DNA of 64,000 bases from Membranihabitans marinus (GTDB taxonomy: Bacteria; Bacteroidota; Bacteroidia; Chitinophagales; Saprospiraceae). Shown here one piece after another: positions 56,760 through 64,000 of this stretch (position 1 is its first letter; every line of letters starts with the position of its first letter). The notes under the pieces are model-generated. The model searched no databases and was not told the origin of the DNA. It saw nothing but the letters and a program-made list of their open reading frames with translations. The stretch lies in NCBI RefSeq assembly GCF_019802045.1, contig NZ_JAHVHU010000002.1, positions 310,001 to 374,000 on the forward strand, written 5' to 3'. A program made the position numbers and the translations under genes.

Positions 56760-57128
56760 TCAGCCGCCTTCATGTTGGAAGCAATAACCGTTGATGTTTT
56801 TGGTTTTTCGCCTGCATCTTTTTTGGGCCTTTGTTACTCCTTTGCATTGAACTGCAGTGGATCTGGATCCCTGGACTTCATTTTTCTGAATCCCCAATTT
56901 CGCAGAACTACGCAATGTAGAGGATGAGGGTTGATCCGGTTTGCATTGGGAACAAGGACCCAATCGGTTACTACGAGCTTCCTTTATTGATAATTTATGG
57001 GATACATTTTTTACATATCGACATGTAGCCGTATGGTATTTTTTGCCCGAGGGTGTTTTGTATACGGTTTGAGCCGTACCAATTCCATGCACTGTGAAAA
57101 GAAACAATACTAAAAAAGAAAATCGCAT
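56760..57128 (-). CDS. Small exported protein with two zinc-ligand motifs (Ada-like and DUF5763-like)
   Basis: A 122-residue protein with a signal peptide (MRFSFLVLFLFTVHGIGTA|Q). Residues about 28-64 have the pattern YHTATCRYVKN ... GPCSQCKP (H32, C36, C59, C62), like the metal-binding part of Ada and related short modules. Residues about 92-120 have AVQCKGVTKAQKRCRRK ... GYCFQH (C95, C105, C116, H119), which matches the DUF5763 type. Both parts occur separately in many small proteins; the combination in an exported protein is less usual. The function is unknown. It is 78 bases from ruvC on the same strand. Confidence 0.8.
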   Translation of the reverse strand: MRFSFLVLFLFTVHGIGTAQTVYKTPSGKKYHTATCRYVKNVSHKLSIKEARSNRLGPCSQCKPDQPSSSTLRSSAKLGIQKNEVQGSRSTAVQCKGVTKAQKRCRRKTKNINGYCFQHEGG

Positions 57129-57206
57129 CTTGGACAGGGGTTTATCTTAAGCCTAATGTACGGCTAATATTTCATGGTGAAAAACAAAAGCGTGAAAATT
57201 CTCTTA

Positions 57207-57749
57207 TCACGACACCACCCGCCCCGGATTTTTTTTGATAAAGTCATTCCAGCTACCGCCTTTGTTCTCAGTGAGGTTGTTTTTACGGCCGTAGTGCAGA
57301 CAGACCGCTACCGCCAGCGCATCCGTCGCATCGAGGGTCTTGTGGTCCAAGTTAGCACCCACGATGATGGCGAGCATGCCGGCAACCTTTTCCTTGGAGG
57401 CATTCCCGCTTCCCGTGATGGATTGTTTGATTCGTTTGGGTGAGAACTCTTCGACATCCAGATCCATGGCAGAAGCAGCTGCGATGGCTACACCCTGGGC
57501 CCGGCCCAATTTGAGCATGGACTGCGGATTTTTTCCGTAAAAGGGGGCCTCGATACCCATCATTGATGGATTGTATCGCTCGATAACATCCTGGATCCGC
57601 AGAAATATTTCACGAAGTTTTTGCTGGTGATTATTAAATTTGGATAATTTGATAATTCCCATGGTCAGCACTTTTATTTTGTCGCCCTGACACTCTATAA
57701 TGGCGTATCCTGTTATTGTACTGCCCGGATCTACTCCTATAATGCGCAT
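57207..57749 (-). CDS. ruvC: Crossover junction endodeoxyribonuclease RuvC
   Basis: A 180-residue Holliday junction resolvase. The acidic catalytic residues are in place: D7 (IGVDPGS), E67 (MGIEAPFYGKNPQS), D140 and D143 (LDATDALAVAVC). RuvC cuts the four-way junction bound by RuvAB during recombination. The protein is of typical length with a basic C-terminal tail. ruvA and ruvB are not adjacent, as is common in Bacteroidota. Confidence 0.96.
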   Translation of the reverse strand: MRIIGVDPGSTITGYAIIECQGDKIKVLTMGIIKLSKFNNHQQKLREIFLRIQDVIERYNPSMMGIEAPFYGKNPQSMLKLGRAQGVAIAAASAMDLDVEEFSPKRIKQSITGSGNASKEKVAGMLAIIVGANLDHKTLDATDALAVAVCLHYGRKNNLTENKGGSWNDFIKKNPGRVVS

Positions 57750-58095
57750 GATCTGATGTTTGATAACCGATTTAGTGCTTCAAAAGTAGGCATTTTTATG
57801 CAGACGATATGGCAGATCATCAAATTGTGGTCGGGGAGATTGGTCATCATTATATTCATAATCTGCTTGTCCTACCTTTAACATTAATTTTAGTAGATCA
57901 CTGCGTCCTGATTCGTTCATTGGGTAGAGTATGTTGAAATATGATCTGCTCAATGTATTAGCTTTATGACAGGTCACGGTGCGCAGTGGCGCAAATTTTA
58001 ACACAAATAATAATCAATTGGACTTACTCATCGTTATGGTGATGATTTGACCGGTTAGTAAATAAATATACCAAGAATAAATTATCAGGAATTCA
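57750..58095. other. Divergent intergenic region between ruvC and the DUF3108 gene
   Basis: 346 bases. A minus-strand frame (57780-57920, 46 codons from its inner ATG, up to 74 from an earlier one) is open 31 bases upstream of ruvC and could be a small gene, but it has no recognisable family. The rest is A/T-rich and should hold promoters for both flanking genes. Confidence 0.4.
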
Positions 58096-58959
58096 ATGCG
58101 TGATTTCAGATCCTACTTTGTGCTGGCATTACTTTATTTTTTCTTGCCCAAGGCAAGCATAGAGGATCATCCTGTATCCGCAGTAGAGACTGGACGGGAA
58201 GTGGTGGAAGAATCCACCAATGATTACTGTCGGGTGAATAACAGGACATTCCGGGATGGTGAAGTATTGACCTATAAACTCTATTACAATATTAACTTTA
58301 TCTGGATCGGGGCGGGTACGGTGACTTTTAAAATCAATCAATGGGGGAACAAATACTACGCGCAGGCTATTGGAAAGACCTATGGCGGTTATGATTGGAT
58401 TTTTAAAGTGCGGGATACCTTTCACTCGGTCCTGGATGCGTCCACGTTGCTGCCTATCCAGTCAACCCGGATCGTCAATGAAGGCAGTTATACCAAATAC
58501 GACCAGGTAAATTACATGCGCAATAGCCGGCTGGCTGAATCGACCATGGGAAAATCCCGTGCGTCCGCTGAATCAAAAATAATCACCATCGATCAATGTG
58601 TCCACGATATTCTATCCACGATGTATGCCTTCCGAAATACGCCTATTGAGTCCCTGGCCAGCCAGAACAAGTTTGAACTTGATATGCTATTGGATCGGAA
58701 AAAATATCCGATCACCCTGACGTATAAGGGGGCCGATGATCAGACCAAGGTAAAAGGAGTCGGAAGTTTTGATACCTATGTTTTCGAACCAAAACTCATC
58801 GCAGGGAATATATTTAAAGAGGAAGGGGGCATGAAGATATGGGTGTCCCGGGATCGCAATAAGGTTCCCTTGATCATCGAATCACCCATCTCTGTGGGGA
58901 AGGTGAAAGCCATCCTGATCGATCATAAAAACCTTCGGTATGAAACTTTGGGGTACTGA
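58096..58959 (+). CDS. DUF3108 domain-containing protein
   Basis: A 287-residue exported protein with a signal peptide (SYFVLALLYFFLPKAS). The DUF3108 pattern runs over residues about 50-280: FRDGEVLTYKLYYNINFIWIGAGTV, the KVRDTFHSVLDASTLLP strand, TIDQCVHDILSTMYAFR and GGMKIWVSRDRNKVPL. Two Cys are conserved in context (C46, and the one in DQCVHD). The fold resembles outer-membrane or periplasmic lipid-binding beta proteins, but the function is unknown. It is 46 bases upstream of the DUF4230 gene, and the spacer has a TAGTTTATAGTTTATAGTTC repeat. Confidence 0.9.
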   Translation: MRDFRSYFVLALLYFFLPKASIEDHPVSAVETGREVVEESTNDYCRVNNRTFRDGEVLTYKLYYNINFIWIGAGTVTFKINQWGNKYYAQAIGKTYGGYDWIFKVRDTFHSVLDASTLLPIQSTRIVNEGSYTKYDQVNYMRNSRLAESTMGKSRASAESKIITIDQCVHDILSTMYAFRNTPIESLASQNKFELDMLLDRKKYPITLTYKGADDQTKVKGVGSFDTYVFEPKLIAGNIFKEEGGMKIWVSRDRNKVPLIIESPISVGKVKAILIDHKNLRYETLGY

Positions 58960-59005
58960 ATGTAGTTTATAGTTTATAGTTCGCAATTCATAGATTTTAG
59001 ACACC

Positions 59006-59593
59006 ATGAAAAATATAAAAAACGTTCTGCTTATTCTGTTGAGTATCCTGCTTATTGCAGTTGTGATCGGTGGGTTCAACTGGGTGCGGAGTTTTGAAAA
59101 TCAAAAGGTGTTTCAGCAAAGTGATATCATCTTGAACCAGATCAAAAGTGTCCAAAAACTCATTACCGTCGAAGGCTATTTTACGGAGTTGTATACGCAC
59201 AAAGATTATTATAAATTTGACATTAGTCCTCTGCGCAAAAAAGCCCTGGTCCGGGTGAAAGCTAAAGCTTCGGTGGGGGTAGACCTGTCTGAGTTGCGTC
59301 CATACACCAATCCACAAGCGAAGACTTTGCACATCCAGAAGTTTCCGAAACCGGAAATCCTTTCCCTGGATCACAGCCTGGATTATTATGACATCTCGGA
59401 AGGAACCTTTAATTATTTTAGCACCACGGATTATAACGACATCAACAAAAAAGCCAAACAGTTTATTGAAGAAAAAATAATGAATGGGGAGATGATTGTC
59501 CAGGCGCGTAAGCAAAGTCAAAATATTCTGGAGACCATCACCTCGCTGGTCGAAAGCATGGGGTGGGAGTTGGTGGTGGATCCGATGCCCTAG
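59006..59593 (+). CDS. DUF4230 domain-containing membrane-anchored protein
   Basis: A 195-residue protein with one N-terminal membrane span (VLLILLSILLIAVVIGGF) and an extracytoplasmic domain. DUF4230 features are the LNQIKSVQKLITVEGYFTELY start, the VRVKAKASVGVDLSEL strand, the DYYDISEGTFNYFS segment and the helical end ENI-like QSQNILETITSLVESMGW. The function is unknown. It is likely co-transcribed with the DUF3108 gene. Confidence 0.88.
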   Translation: MKNIKNVLLILLSILLIAVVIGGFNWVRSFENQKVFQQSDIILNQIKSVQKLITVEGYFTELYTHKDYYKFDISPLRKKALVRVKAKASVGVDLSELRPYTNPQAKTLHIQKFPKPEILSLDHSLDYYDISEGTFNYFSTTDYNDINKKAKQFIEEKIMNGEMIVQARKQSQNILETITSLVESMGWELVVDPMP

Positions 59594-59902
59594 GCGGATG
59601 ACTCACTATTTTTTGGGGTCCAGCTTTTTTATGAGGGGGGTGCGATTTGGACCGATCTGTGGTGCCGGAATTGCGTATACCATATTACCCGACACGCATT
59701 TATTCCTTGCAAAATCCTGAAAAGAGAGCTACCATCATTGTGGTTATTGACCCGGATTCAATATTAATTTTGTAATATTCACTTTCGTTTTTATCTTACA
59801 TCGATCTTTTATAGTACGGTGTCGAGGTTCTGGCTGGTATAAATCATAGGTAGAATACTCGGGCGGAAAGCTTTAATATCTGGTAACTCTTACAAATTTT
59901 CT
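59594..59902. other. Intergenic region upstream of the peptide transporter genes
   Basis: 309 bases. TAATTTTG at 59765-59772 matches the Bacteroidota -7 consensus TAnnTTTG, but a TTG at the proper -33 distance is not obvious. It is a weak promoter candidate for the POT/OPT gene pair. No other structure was seen. Confidence 0.35.
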
Positions 59903-61324
59903 ATGGCAAATACGATACAAGTAACTCCACGCAAGGAACTTTTTGGTCATCCGGTTGGGCTTTATGTTTTATTTTTCACTGAACTTTGGGAACGTTTTAG
60001 CTACTACGGCATGCGGGCCATTCTGGTGCTGTTCCTCGTGGCCTCGGCGCAAGGAGACAACCCCGGTTGGGGGTGGTCTGATGCCAGTGCTCTGAAGTTG
60101 TATGGATGGTACACCGCCCTGGTTTATATTATGTCTATTCCAGGGGGCGTTATCGCGGATAAATTCCTGGGGCAGAAGAAGACCGTTTTGCTGGGTGGTA
60201 TTTTGCTGGTCTTGGGGCATGGTGTGTTGGCGCTGCAGGCTCCGTGGGCGTTCTACACAGGATTGCTGCTCATCGTCCTGGGGGTTGGTGGACTGAAGCC
60301 GAATATTTCTACGATGGTTGGAGGTTTATATCCTCCCGGGGATGACCGGAGGGATAAAGGATTTACCATTTTTTATATCGGCATCAATGTCGGTGCTTTG
60401 TTGTCCGCTCTTATTGTAGGGTATGTTGGTGAGAAAATAGGGTGGCACTATGGATTTGGACTGGCAGCCATTGGAATGTTATTGGGGCTCCTTGTCTATT
60501 TATTCGGACAGAAATACCTGGAAGGAGTGGGTGATTATATTGGGGCTGCTGACAATCCTGACCGCGAAGAGATGAAGCGACCACTGACCAAGGTGGAAAA
60601 AGATCGTATGAAGGTCATGTTTCTTTCATTTTTATTGATCATCGTTTTCTGGGGGTCTTTTGAACAGGCGGGAGGTTTGATGAATCTATATGCCGATGAT
60701 AAAACCAATCGATTGCTGGACCTCGGTTGGATGGGTGCTGGTATGTTTGAGGTACCTGCTTCCTGGTTTCAGAGTGTGAATTCGTTTTTTATTATAACGC
60801 TGGGAACAGCTGTAGCCGGGTTTTGGTACCGTCGCAATCACCGTGGAAAGGAAGCATCTTCTTTGTTCAAAATGGCCATTGGTGTTATTATCATGGGATG
60901 GGGCTTTCTGTTTATGTCCGCTGCAAGTATGCAATTTGAGTCTGAAGGGTCCTCAGCCATGTATTGGTTGGTTCTGGCCTACCTTTTTCATACGGTTGGT
61001 GAACTGTGCGCTTCTCCGGTTGCCTTATCATTCATTACAAAACTTGCACCCATAAAATACGCATCATTTATGATGGGAGCGTATTTTGCCGCTACAGGTA
61101 TTGGGAACAAACTGGCCGGTTGGCTGGGGGAGGCTTCGGCTTCTGCGGGCGAACTACAAATATTCACCGGTATCGCCGTGTTCTGCACCTTAACCGGGGT
61201 GATTGTACTTTTATTCCTGAAGCCCCTAAAGCGACTGACTCATGGAGCTGAATCGCTGCGTCATCCGCAGGAAGAAGAAATTGCAGAACCTGACACTGGA
61301 GCTCAGCCACACCAAACTCAATAA
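59903..61324 (+). CDS. POT-family proton-dependent peptide transporter
   Basis: A 473-residue major-facilitator protein with about 12-14 spans. The PTR2/POT signature E-x-x-E-R-F-x-Y-Y is present as ELWERFSYYGMRAILVLFL near residue 25. The second signature includes GLKPNISTMVGGLYPPGDDRRDKGFTIFYIGINVGAL. It imports di- and tripeptides with protons. The gene is 12 bases upstream of an OPT-type transporter gene, which suggests a joint role in peptide uptake. The C-terminal tail is polar (HPQEEEIAEPDTG). Confidence 0.93.
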   Translation: MANTIQVTPRKELFGHPVGLYVLFFTELWERFSYYGMRAILVLFLVASAQGDNPGWGWSDASALKLYGWYTALVYIMSIPGGVIADKFLGQKKTVLLGGILLVLGHGVLALQAPWAFYTGLLLIVLGVGGLKPNISTMVGGLYPPGDDRRDKGFTIFYIGINVGALLSALIVGYVGEKIGWHYGFGLAAIGMLLGLLVYLFGQKYLEGVGDYIGAADNPDREEMKRPLTKVEKDRMKVMFLSFLLIIVFWGSFEQAGGLMNLYADDKTNRLLDLGWMGAGMFEVPASWFQSVNSFFIITLGTAVAGFWYRRNHRGKEASSLFKMAIGVIIMGWGFLFMSAASMQFESEGSSAMYWLVLAYLFHTVGELCASPVALSFITKLAPIKYASFMMGAYFAATGIGNKLAGWLGEASASAGELQIFTGIAVFCTLTGVIVLLFLKPLKRLTHGAESLRHPQEEEIAEPDTGAQPHQTQ

Positions 61325-61336
61325 GTTTAAAATAGT

Positions 61337-63286
61337 ATGAAACCTTCTCAGAAACCTTATATTCCTGCGTCTAAAAAGCTTCCGGAAACGACCGTCAAAG
61401 CATTTATTTTGGGTGCTTTGCTTTCGATGGTACTGGCATCTGCCAATGCTTACCTGGGCCTGTTTGCCGGAATGACCGTATCAGCCAGTATACCTGCAGC
61501 GGTGCTTTCGATGGCCATTCTGCGGCTGTTTAAGAAAAGTAATATTCTGGAAAATAATATCGTCCAAACGGCCGCATCCGGCGGAGAATCACTCGCAGCC
61601 GGGGTCATTTTTACCTTTCCGGCATTGGTGCTCATGGGATTCTGGACGGAGTTCGACTATCTGGAGACCATGCTGATAGCGCTTTGTGGTGGCGTGTTGG
61701 GGGTGTTGTTTACCATCCCCTTGCGATCTGCATTAATCGTCCAGCAAAAGCTCCAGTTTCCTGAAGGAGTTGCAACCTCTGAGGTGTTGAAATCCGGCGA
61801 AGAAGGAGGTGATTCGGTCAAATATTTGATCTGGGGTAGTTTGATCGGTGGGGTCGTGAAACTCATCGAATCCGGGCTCAATATCTGGCGCGGCGTGTCA
61901 GAAGGCGCCGGTTTGGTGGGGAATAAGCTTTATTTGTATTTTGGTATCAATTTATCACCGGCGCTGGTAGCCGTGGGGTATATTGTAGGGCTGCGCATTG
62001 CTGTTCTGGTTTTTGCCGGCGGCGTGATCAGCTGGTGGATCACCATTCCCATCATCATGTGGGGAAGTGGAATTCCGGAGGGTGCATCTCTCGTTGATGC
62101 GGGCTATGCCATGTGGTCGGCTAAAATTCGTTATATAGGTGTGGGCGCCATGGTCGTGGGCGGATTGTGGGCGCTGGTGGATTTGCGTTCATCGATTGTT
62201 TTTGCGGTCAAAAGCGGAATTCATGCGGTGCGGAACCGGGTGGATTCTAGTAAGATCCTCCGGACGGAGTTCGACACCCCCATGTCCTGGGTGCTGATTG
62301 GGATCGGTGCGTTAATTGTGCCGATCTATATTATCTATGAACGGGTGATCGGCGACTTTACCATTTCGATATTTATGGCCATGATCATGGTGATTGCCGG
62401 ATTTTTGTTCGCTGCGGTGGCTGGATATATGGCCGGATTGGTCGGGAGTTCCAATAATCCCATATCTGGTGTGACGATAGCAACCATATTGGCTTCTGCG
62501 CTGATTCTGCTTGCACTCATGGGCTCCGGGGCTGAACGAGGACCCGCAGCAGCTATTATGGTCGGGGCGGTGGTGTGTTGTGCAGCCGCTATAGCCGGTG
62601 ACAATATGCAGGATCTTAAAGCAGGTCACATTCTCGGCGCCACCCCTTTCCGGCAGCAGATGATGCAGATGGTCGGTGTGGTTTCTGCTGCTCTGGTGCT
62701 TCCTTTGGTTCTTCAGTTGCTCATGACCGGGTATGGTTTTGGGCCGGTAACCGAAGCGAATCCGGATGCTTTGGCTGCTCCGCAAGCCACCTTGATGGCG
62801 AGTGTGGCGGAAGGTGTTTTTAAGGGCAATTTGCCGTGGGATATGGTATATATCGGTATGGCAATCGGCATGGCGATTATACTGGCAGATCTTTATCAGA
62901 AAAAAAGAAAATCGTCATTCCGGATACCTATTTTGGCTGTAGCGGTGGGAATTTATCTGCCCTTTGAGCTGGATAGTGCGATTATGCTGGGTGGAATCAT
63001 CGCCTGGTTGGTTCAGCGATCTTTAGCCAACAGTAAAAAGCTGAATCTGGACAACCCGGACAAACGGAAGAAGGACAGCGAACAAACCGGGTTGTTGATT
63101 GCTTCCGGATTGATCACCGGCGAGGCCTTGATTGGTATTCTCCTGGCTATTCCTGTCGCCGTGTATGGCCGGTCTGATGTGCTGAGAATCATGGATGATC
63201 CGTTGTCATCATTGATTGGCGTGGTCGTTATTCTGGCGATTGGGTATTGGATTATCAGTTCCGTGAAAAAAGTGTACAGGGCGTAG
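61337..63286 (+). CDS. OPT-family oligopeptide transporter
   Basis: A 649-residue membrane protein with about 15-16 spans. The OPT motifs are NAYLGLFAGMTVSASIPAAV, NNIVQTAASGGESLAAGVIF, LQFPEGVATSEVLKSGEEGG and AGDNMQDLKAGHILGATPFRQQ. The family imports oligopeptides or metal chelates using the proton gradient; bacterial members are usually annotated as oligopeptide transporters. It is coupled to the POT gene upstream. The 3' end is followed by a word-like repeat tract and a convergent SusD-type gene. Confidence 0.93.
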   Translation: MKPSQKPYIPASKKLPETTVKAFILGALLSMVLASANAYLGLFAGMTVSASIPAAVLSMAILRLFKKSNILENNIVQTAASGGESLAAGVIFTFPALVLMGFWTEFDYLETMLIALCGGVLGVLFTIPLRSALIVQQKLQFPEGVATSEVLKSGEEGGDSVKYLIWGSLIGGVVKLIESGLNIWRGVSEGAGLVGNKLYLYFGINLSPALVAVGYIVGLRIAVLVFAGGVISWWITIPIIMWGSGIPEGASLVDAGYAMWSAKIRYIGVGAMVVGGLWALVDLRSSIVFAVKSGIHAVRNRVDSSKILRTEFDTPMSWVLIGIGALIVPIYIIYERVIGDFTISIFMAMIMVIAGFLFAAVAGYMAGLVGSSNNPISGVTIATILASALILLALMGSGAERGPAAAIMVGAVVCCAAAIAGDNMQDLKAGHILGATPFRQQMMQMVGVVSAALVLPLVLQLLMTGYGFGPVTEANPDALAAPQATLMASVAEGVFKGNLPWDMVYIGMAIGMAIILADLYQKKRKSSFRIPILAVAVGIYLPFELDSAIMLGGIIAWLVQRSLANSKKLNLDNPDKRKKDSEQTGLLIASGLITGEALIGILLAIPVAVYGRSDVLRIMDDPLSSLIGVVVILAIGYWIISSVKKVYRA

Positions 63287-63472
63287 ACCTTAGACCTTAG
63301 TTCGTAGTCTGGTAGGCGGGCGGGAGTATCCAAAGCGCCAGCGTCCCAATTACCAGCAGCCCAAGCGCCAGCGTGCCAACAGCTAATAGCCAAAGCGAAG
63401 CGTCCCAACAGCCAATAGCTAACAGCTAACATCCAATAGCCAACAGCCAACAGCCAACAGCTATAATCAATA
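63284..63472. repeat. Word-like repeat tract (CCAACAGCCAATAGCTAACAGC)
   Basis: Between two convergent genes: CCAACAGC, CCAATAGC, TAACAGC, CAGCGTCCCAA and similar words recur about every 7-9 bases across about 180 bases, starting with TTAGACCTTAG. It is the longest of the word-like tracts in this window. Confidence 0.75.
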
Positions 63473-64000
63473 TGGTTTTCCCGTACCCTGTAACAACCAG
63501 GTCTTGGACCAGGCGCTGTTATTGGTTTGGTCCTGTCCTTTGAATTCCGTGGGTTGAAGCCAGGAAATAGCCTCGTCTGCATTGGATTTGTTTTTTGCGA
63601 TCTCAGCATCTGCGTGGTAATAAAACCGCAATGGAAGCGCTTTCCTTTTTGCGGAGGGGCCCGTTTCCAATTTGGGTAAACCGGTCCGCCGATAGTCGAA
63701 CCAGGATTCTGCAGCCGCACTCCAACTGGCGACCCATTTCTGGGTGATGATGCTTTCCAATCCCCTATAAGGGACACGCTCCATATATGCGTCGAACTGA
63801 TCTCCGACTTTCCAGGCACGGAGGGATTCCCGGATTCCCGCCGAATAATGATCTTCAGGTGCAGAGCTAATCCATCCGTACGATGCGGCCTCGGCCAGTA
63901 TCATGTGAACTTCGGCGGCTGAGATCAGTCTCATTTGTAGGAGATCTCCGGTGCTTTCTTTGTACATATCGGCCAGTTGCGATACATGCGGATTGTAGAC
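63467..64000 (-). CDS. SusD/RagB-like outer membrane lipoprotein, C-terminal part
   Basis: Frame open through the right edge of the window; only the last 177 residues are visible. It has the SusD-type segment LISAAEVHMILAEAASYGW (the 'E..ll.AEA' helix), then WVASWSAAAESWFDYRRTGLPKL with the family's 'WFD.RRTG.P', then RFYYHADAEIAKN, and ends in WLLQGTGKPY. SusD proteins bind glycans or other nutrients at the cell surface and work with a TonB-dependent SusC partner, which should be encoded outside the window on the same strand. The start lies outside the window. Confidence 0.9.
   Translation of the reverse strand, partial: VYNPHVSQLADMYKESTGDLLQMRLISAAEVHMILAEAASYGWISSAPEDHYSAGIRESLRAWKVGDQFDAYMERVPYRGLESIITQKWVASWSAAAESWFDYRRTGLPKLETGPSAKRKALPLRFYYHADAEIAKNKSNADEAISWLQPTEFKGQDQTNNSAWSKTWLLQGTGKPY

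Noticed and set aside
63013-63819. 268-codon minus-strand frame over the 3' end of the OPT gene and the repeat tract
   Set aside because: Runs through the CCAACAGC tract and is out of frame with the SusD-like gene, so it is a chance frame.

Overview
The window looks like a chromosomal segment of a Bacteroidota bacterium, most likely from the Saprospiria (Lewinella/Saprospira-like). Supporting features are type IX secretion (T9SS) type A C-terminal sorting domains on two giant secreted proteins, a SusD-like lipoprotein, uppS directly upstream of bamA, a PSP1/RicT protein with a cysteine-rich N-terminus, DUF4230 and DUF3108 proteins, AraC regulators with a membrane-embedded N-terminal half, and general lack of strong Shine-Dalgarno sequences. 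Taxonomy is inferred from gene content only.

Layout. 1-1292: the end of one AraC-type regulator and a complete second one. 1742-22388: two giant tandem genes (4504 and 2292 codons). Their last ~1380 codons are near-identical paralogous modules: a long Cys-rich region of unknown function, a dockerin-like segment, a cohesin-like segment and a T9SS sorting domain. Their N-terminal parts differ: eight DUF11-type repeats with acidic linkers in the first, a parallel beta-helix in the second. 22608-32081: a third large exported protein (DUF11-like, alternating A-B-A-B repeats, beta-helix) followed by three phage-tail-collar (MdpB-like) proteins, an unassigned possible propeller protein, a GNAT acetyltransferase and a DUF6916 protein. 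This looks like one surface or appendage locus of unknown function. 32255-41977: housekeeping genes (bamA, uppS, a lipoprotein, a WecA/MraY-family transferase, queD, holB, ricT, lpdA). 41978-43736: about 1.75 kb with no confident gene but a dense set of short hairpins, including a 119-bp element with 14-bp terminal inverted repeats. 43737-49902: an AI-2E family permease, the fused mutase IcmF, MsrA and a REP-associated tyrosine transposase (RAYT). 50033-56175: a minus-strand run with YhhN, a P1-family peptidase, a Gfo/Idh/MocA oxidoreductase, a TMEM220-like protein, a TIM-barrel isomerase-like protein and a YheT-type hydrolase. 56380-64000: a tRNA(CAT), a small exported zinc-ligand protein, ruvC, DUF3108 and DUF4230 proteins, POT and OPT peptide transporters, and a truncated SusD-like gene.

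The most unusual signals concern palindromes and repeats. Perfect or near-perfect hairpins sit in frame inside the two giant genes. At one homologous position the two paralogs carry two different hairpins, and at another only one paralog has a perfect 28-bp palindrome. The same palindrome family flanks the RAYT gene and a variant lies inside it, which suggests a mobile-palindrome system acting on coding sequence. A second phenomenon is a set of word-like imperfect repeat tracts, period about 7-20 nt, in intergenic gaps, mostly at gene 3' ends. One of them is present as an exact 29-bp inverted copy about 9.8 kb away.
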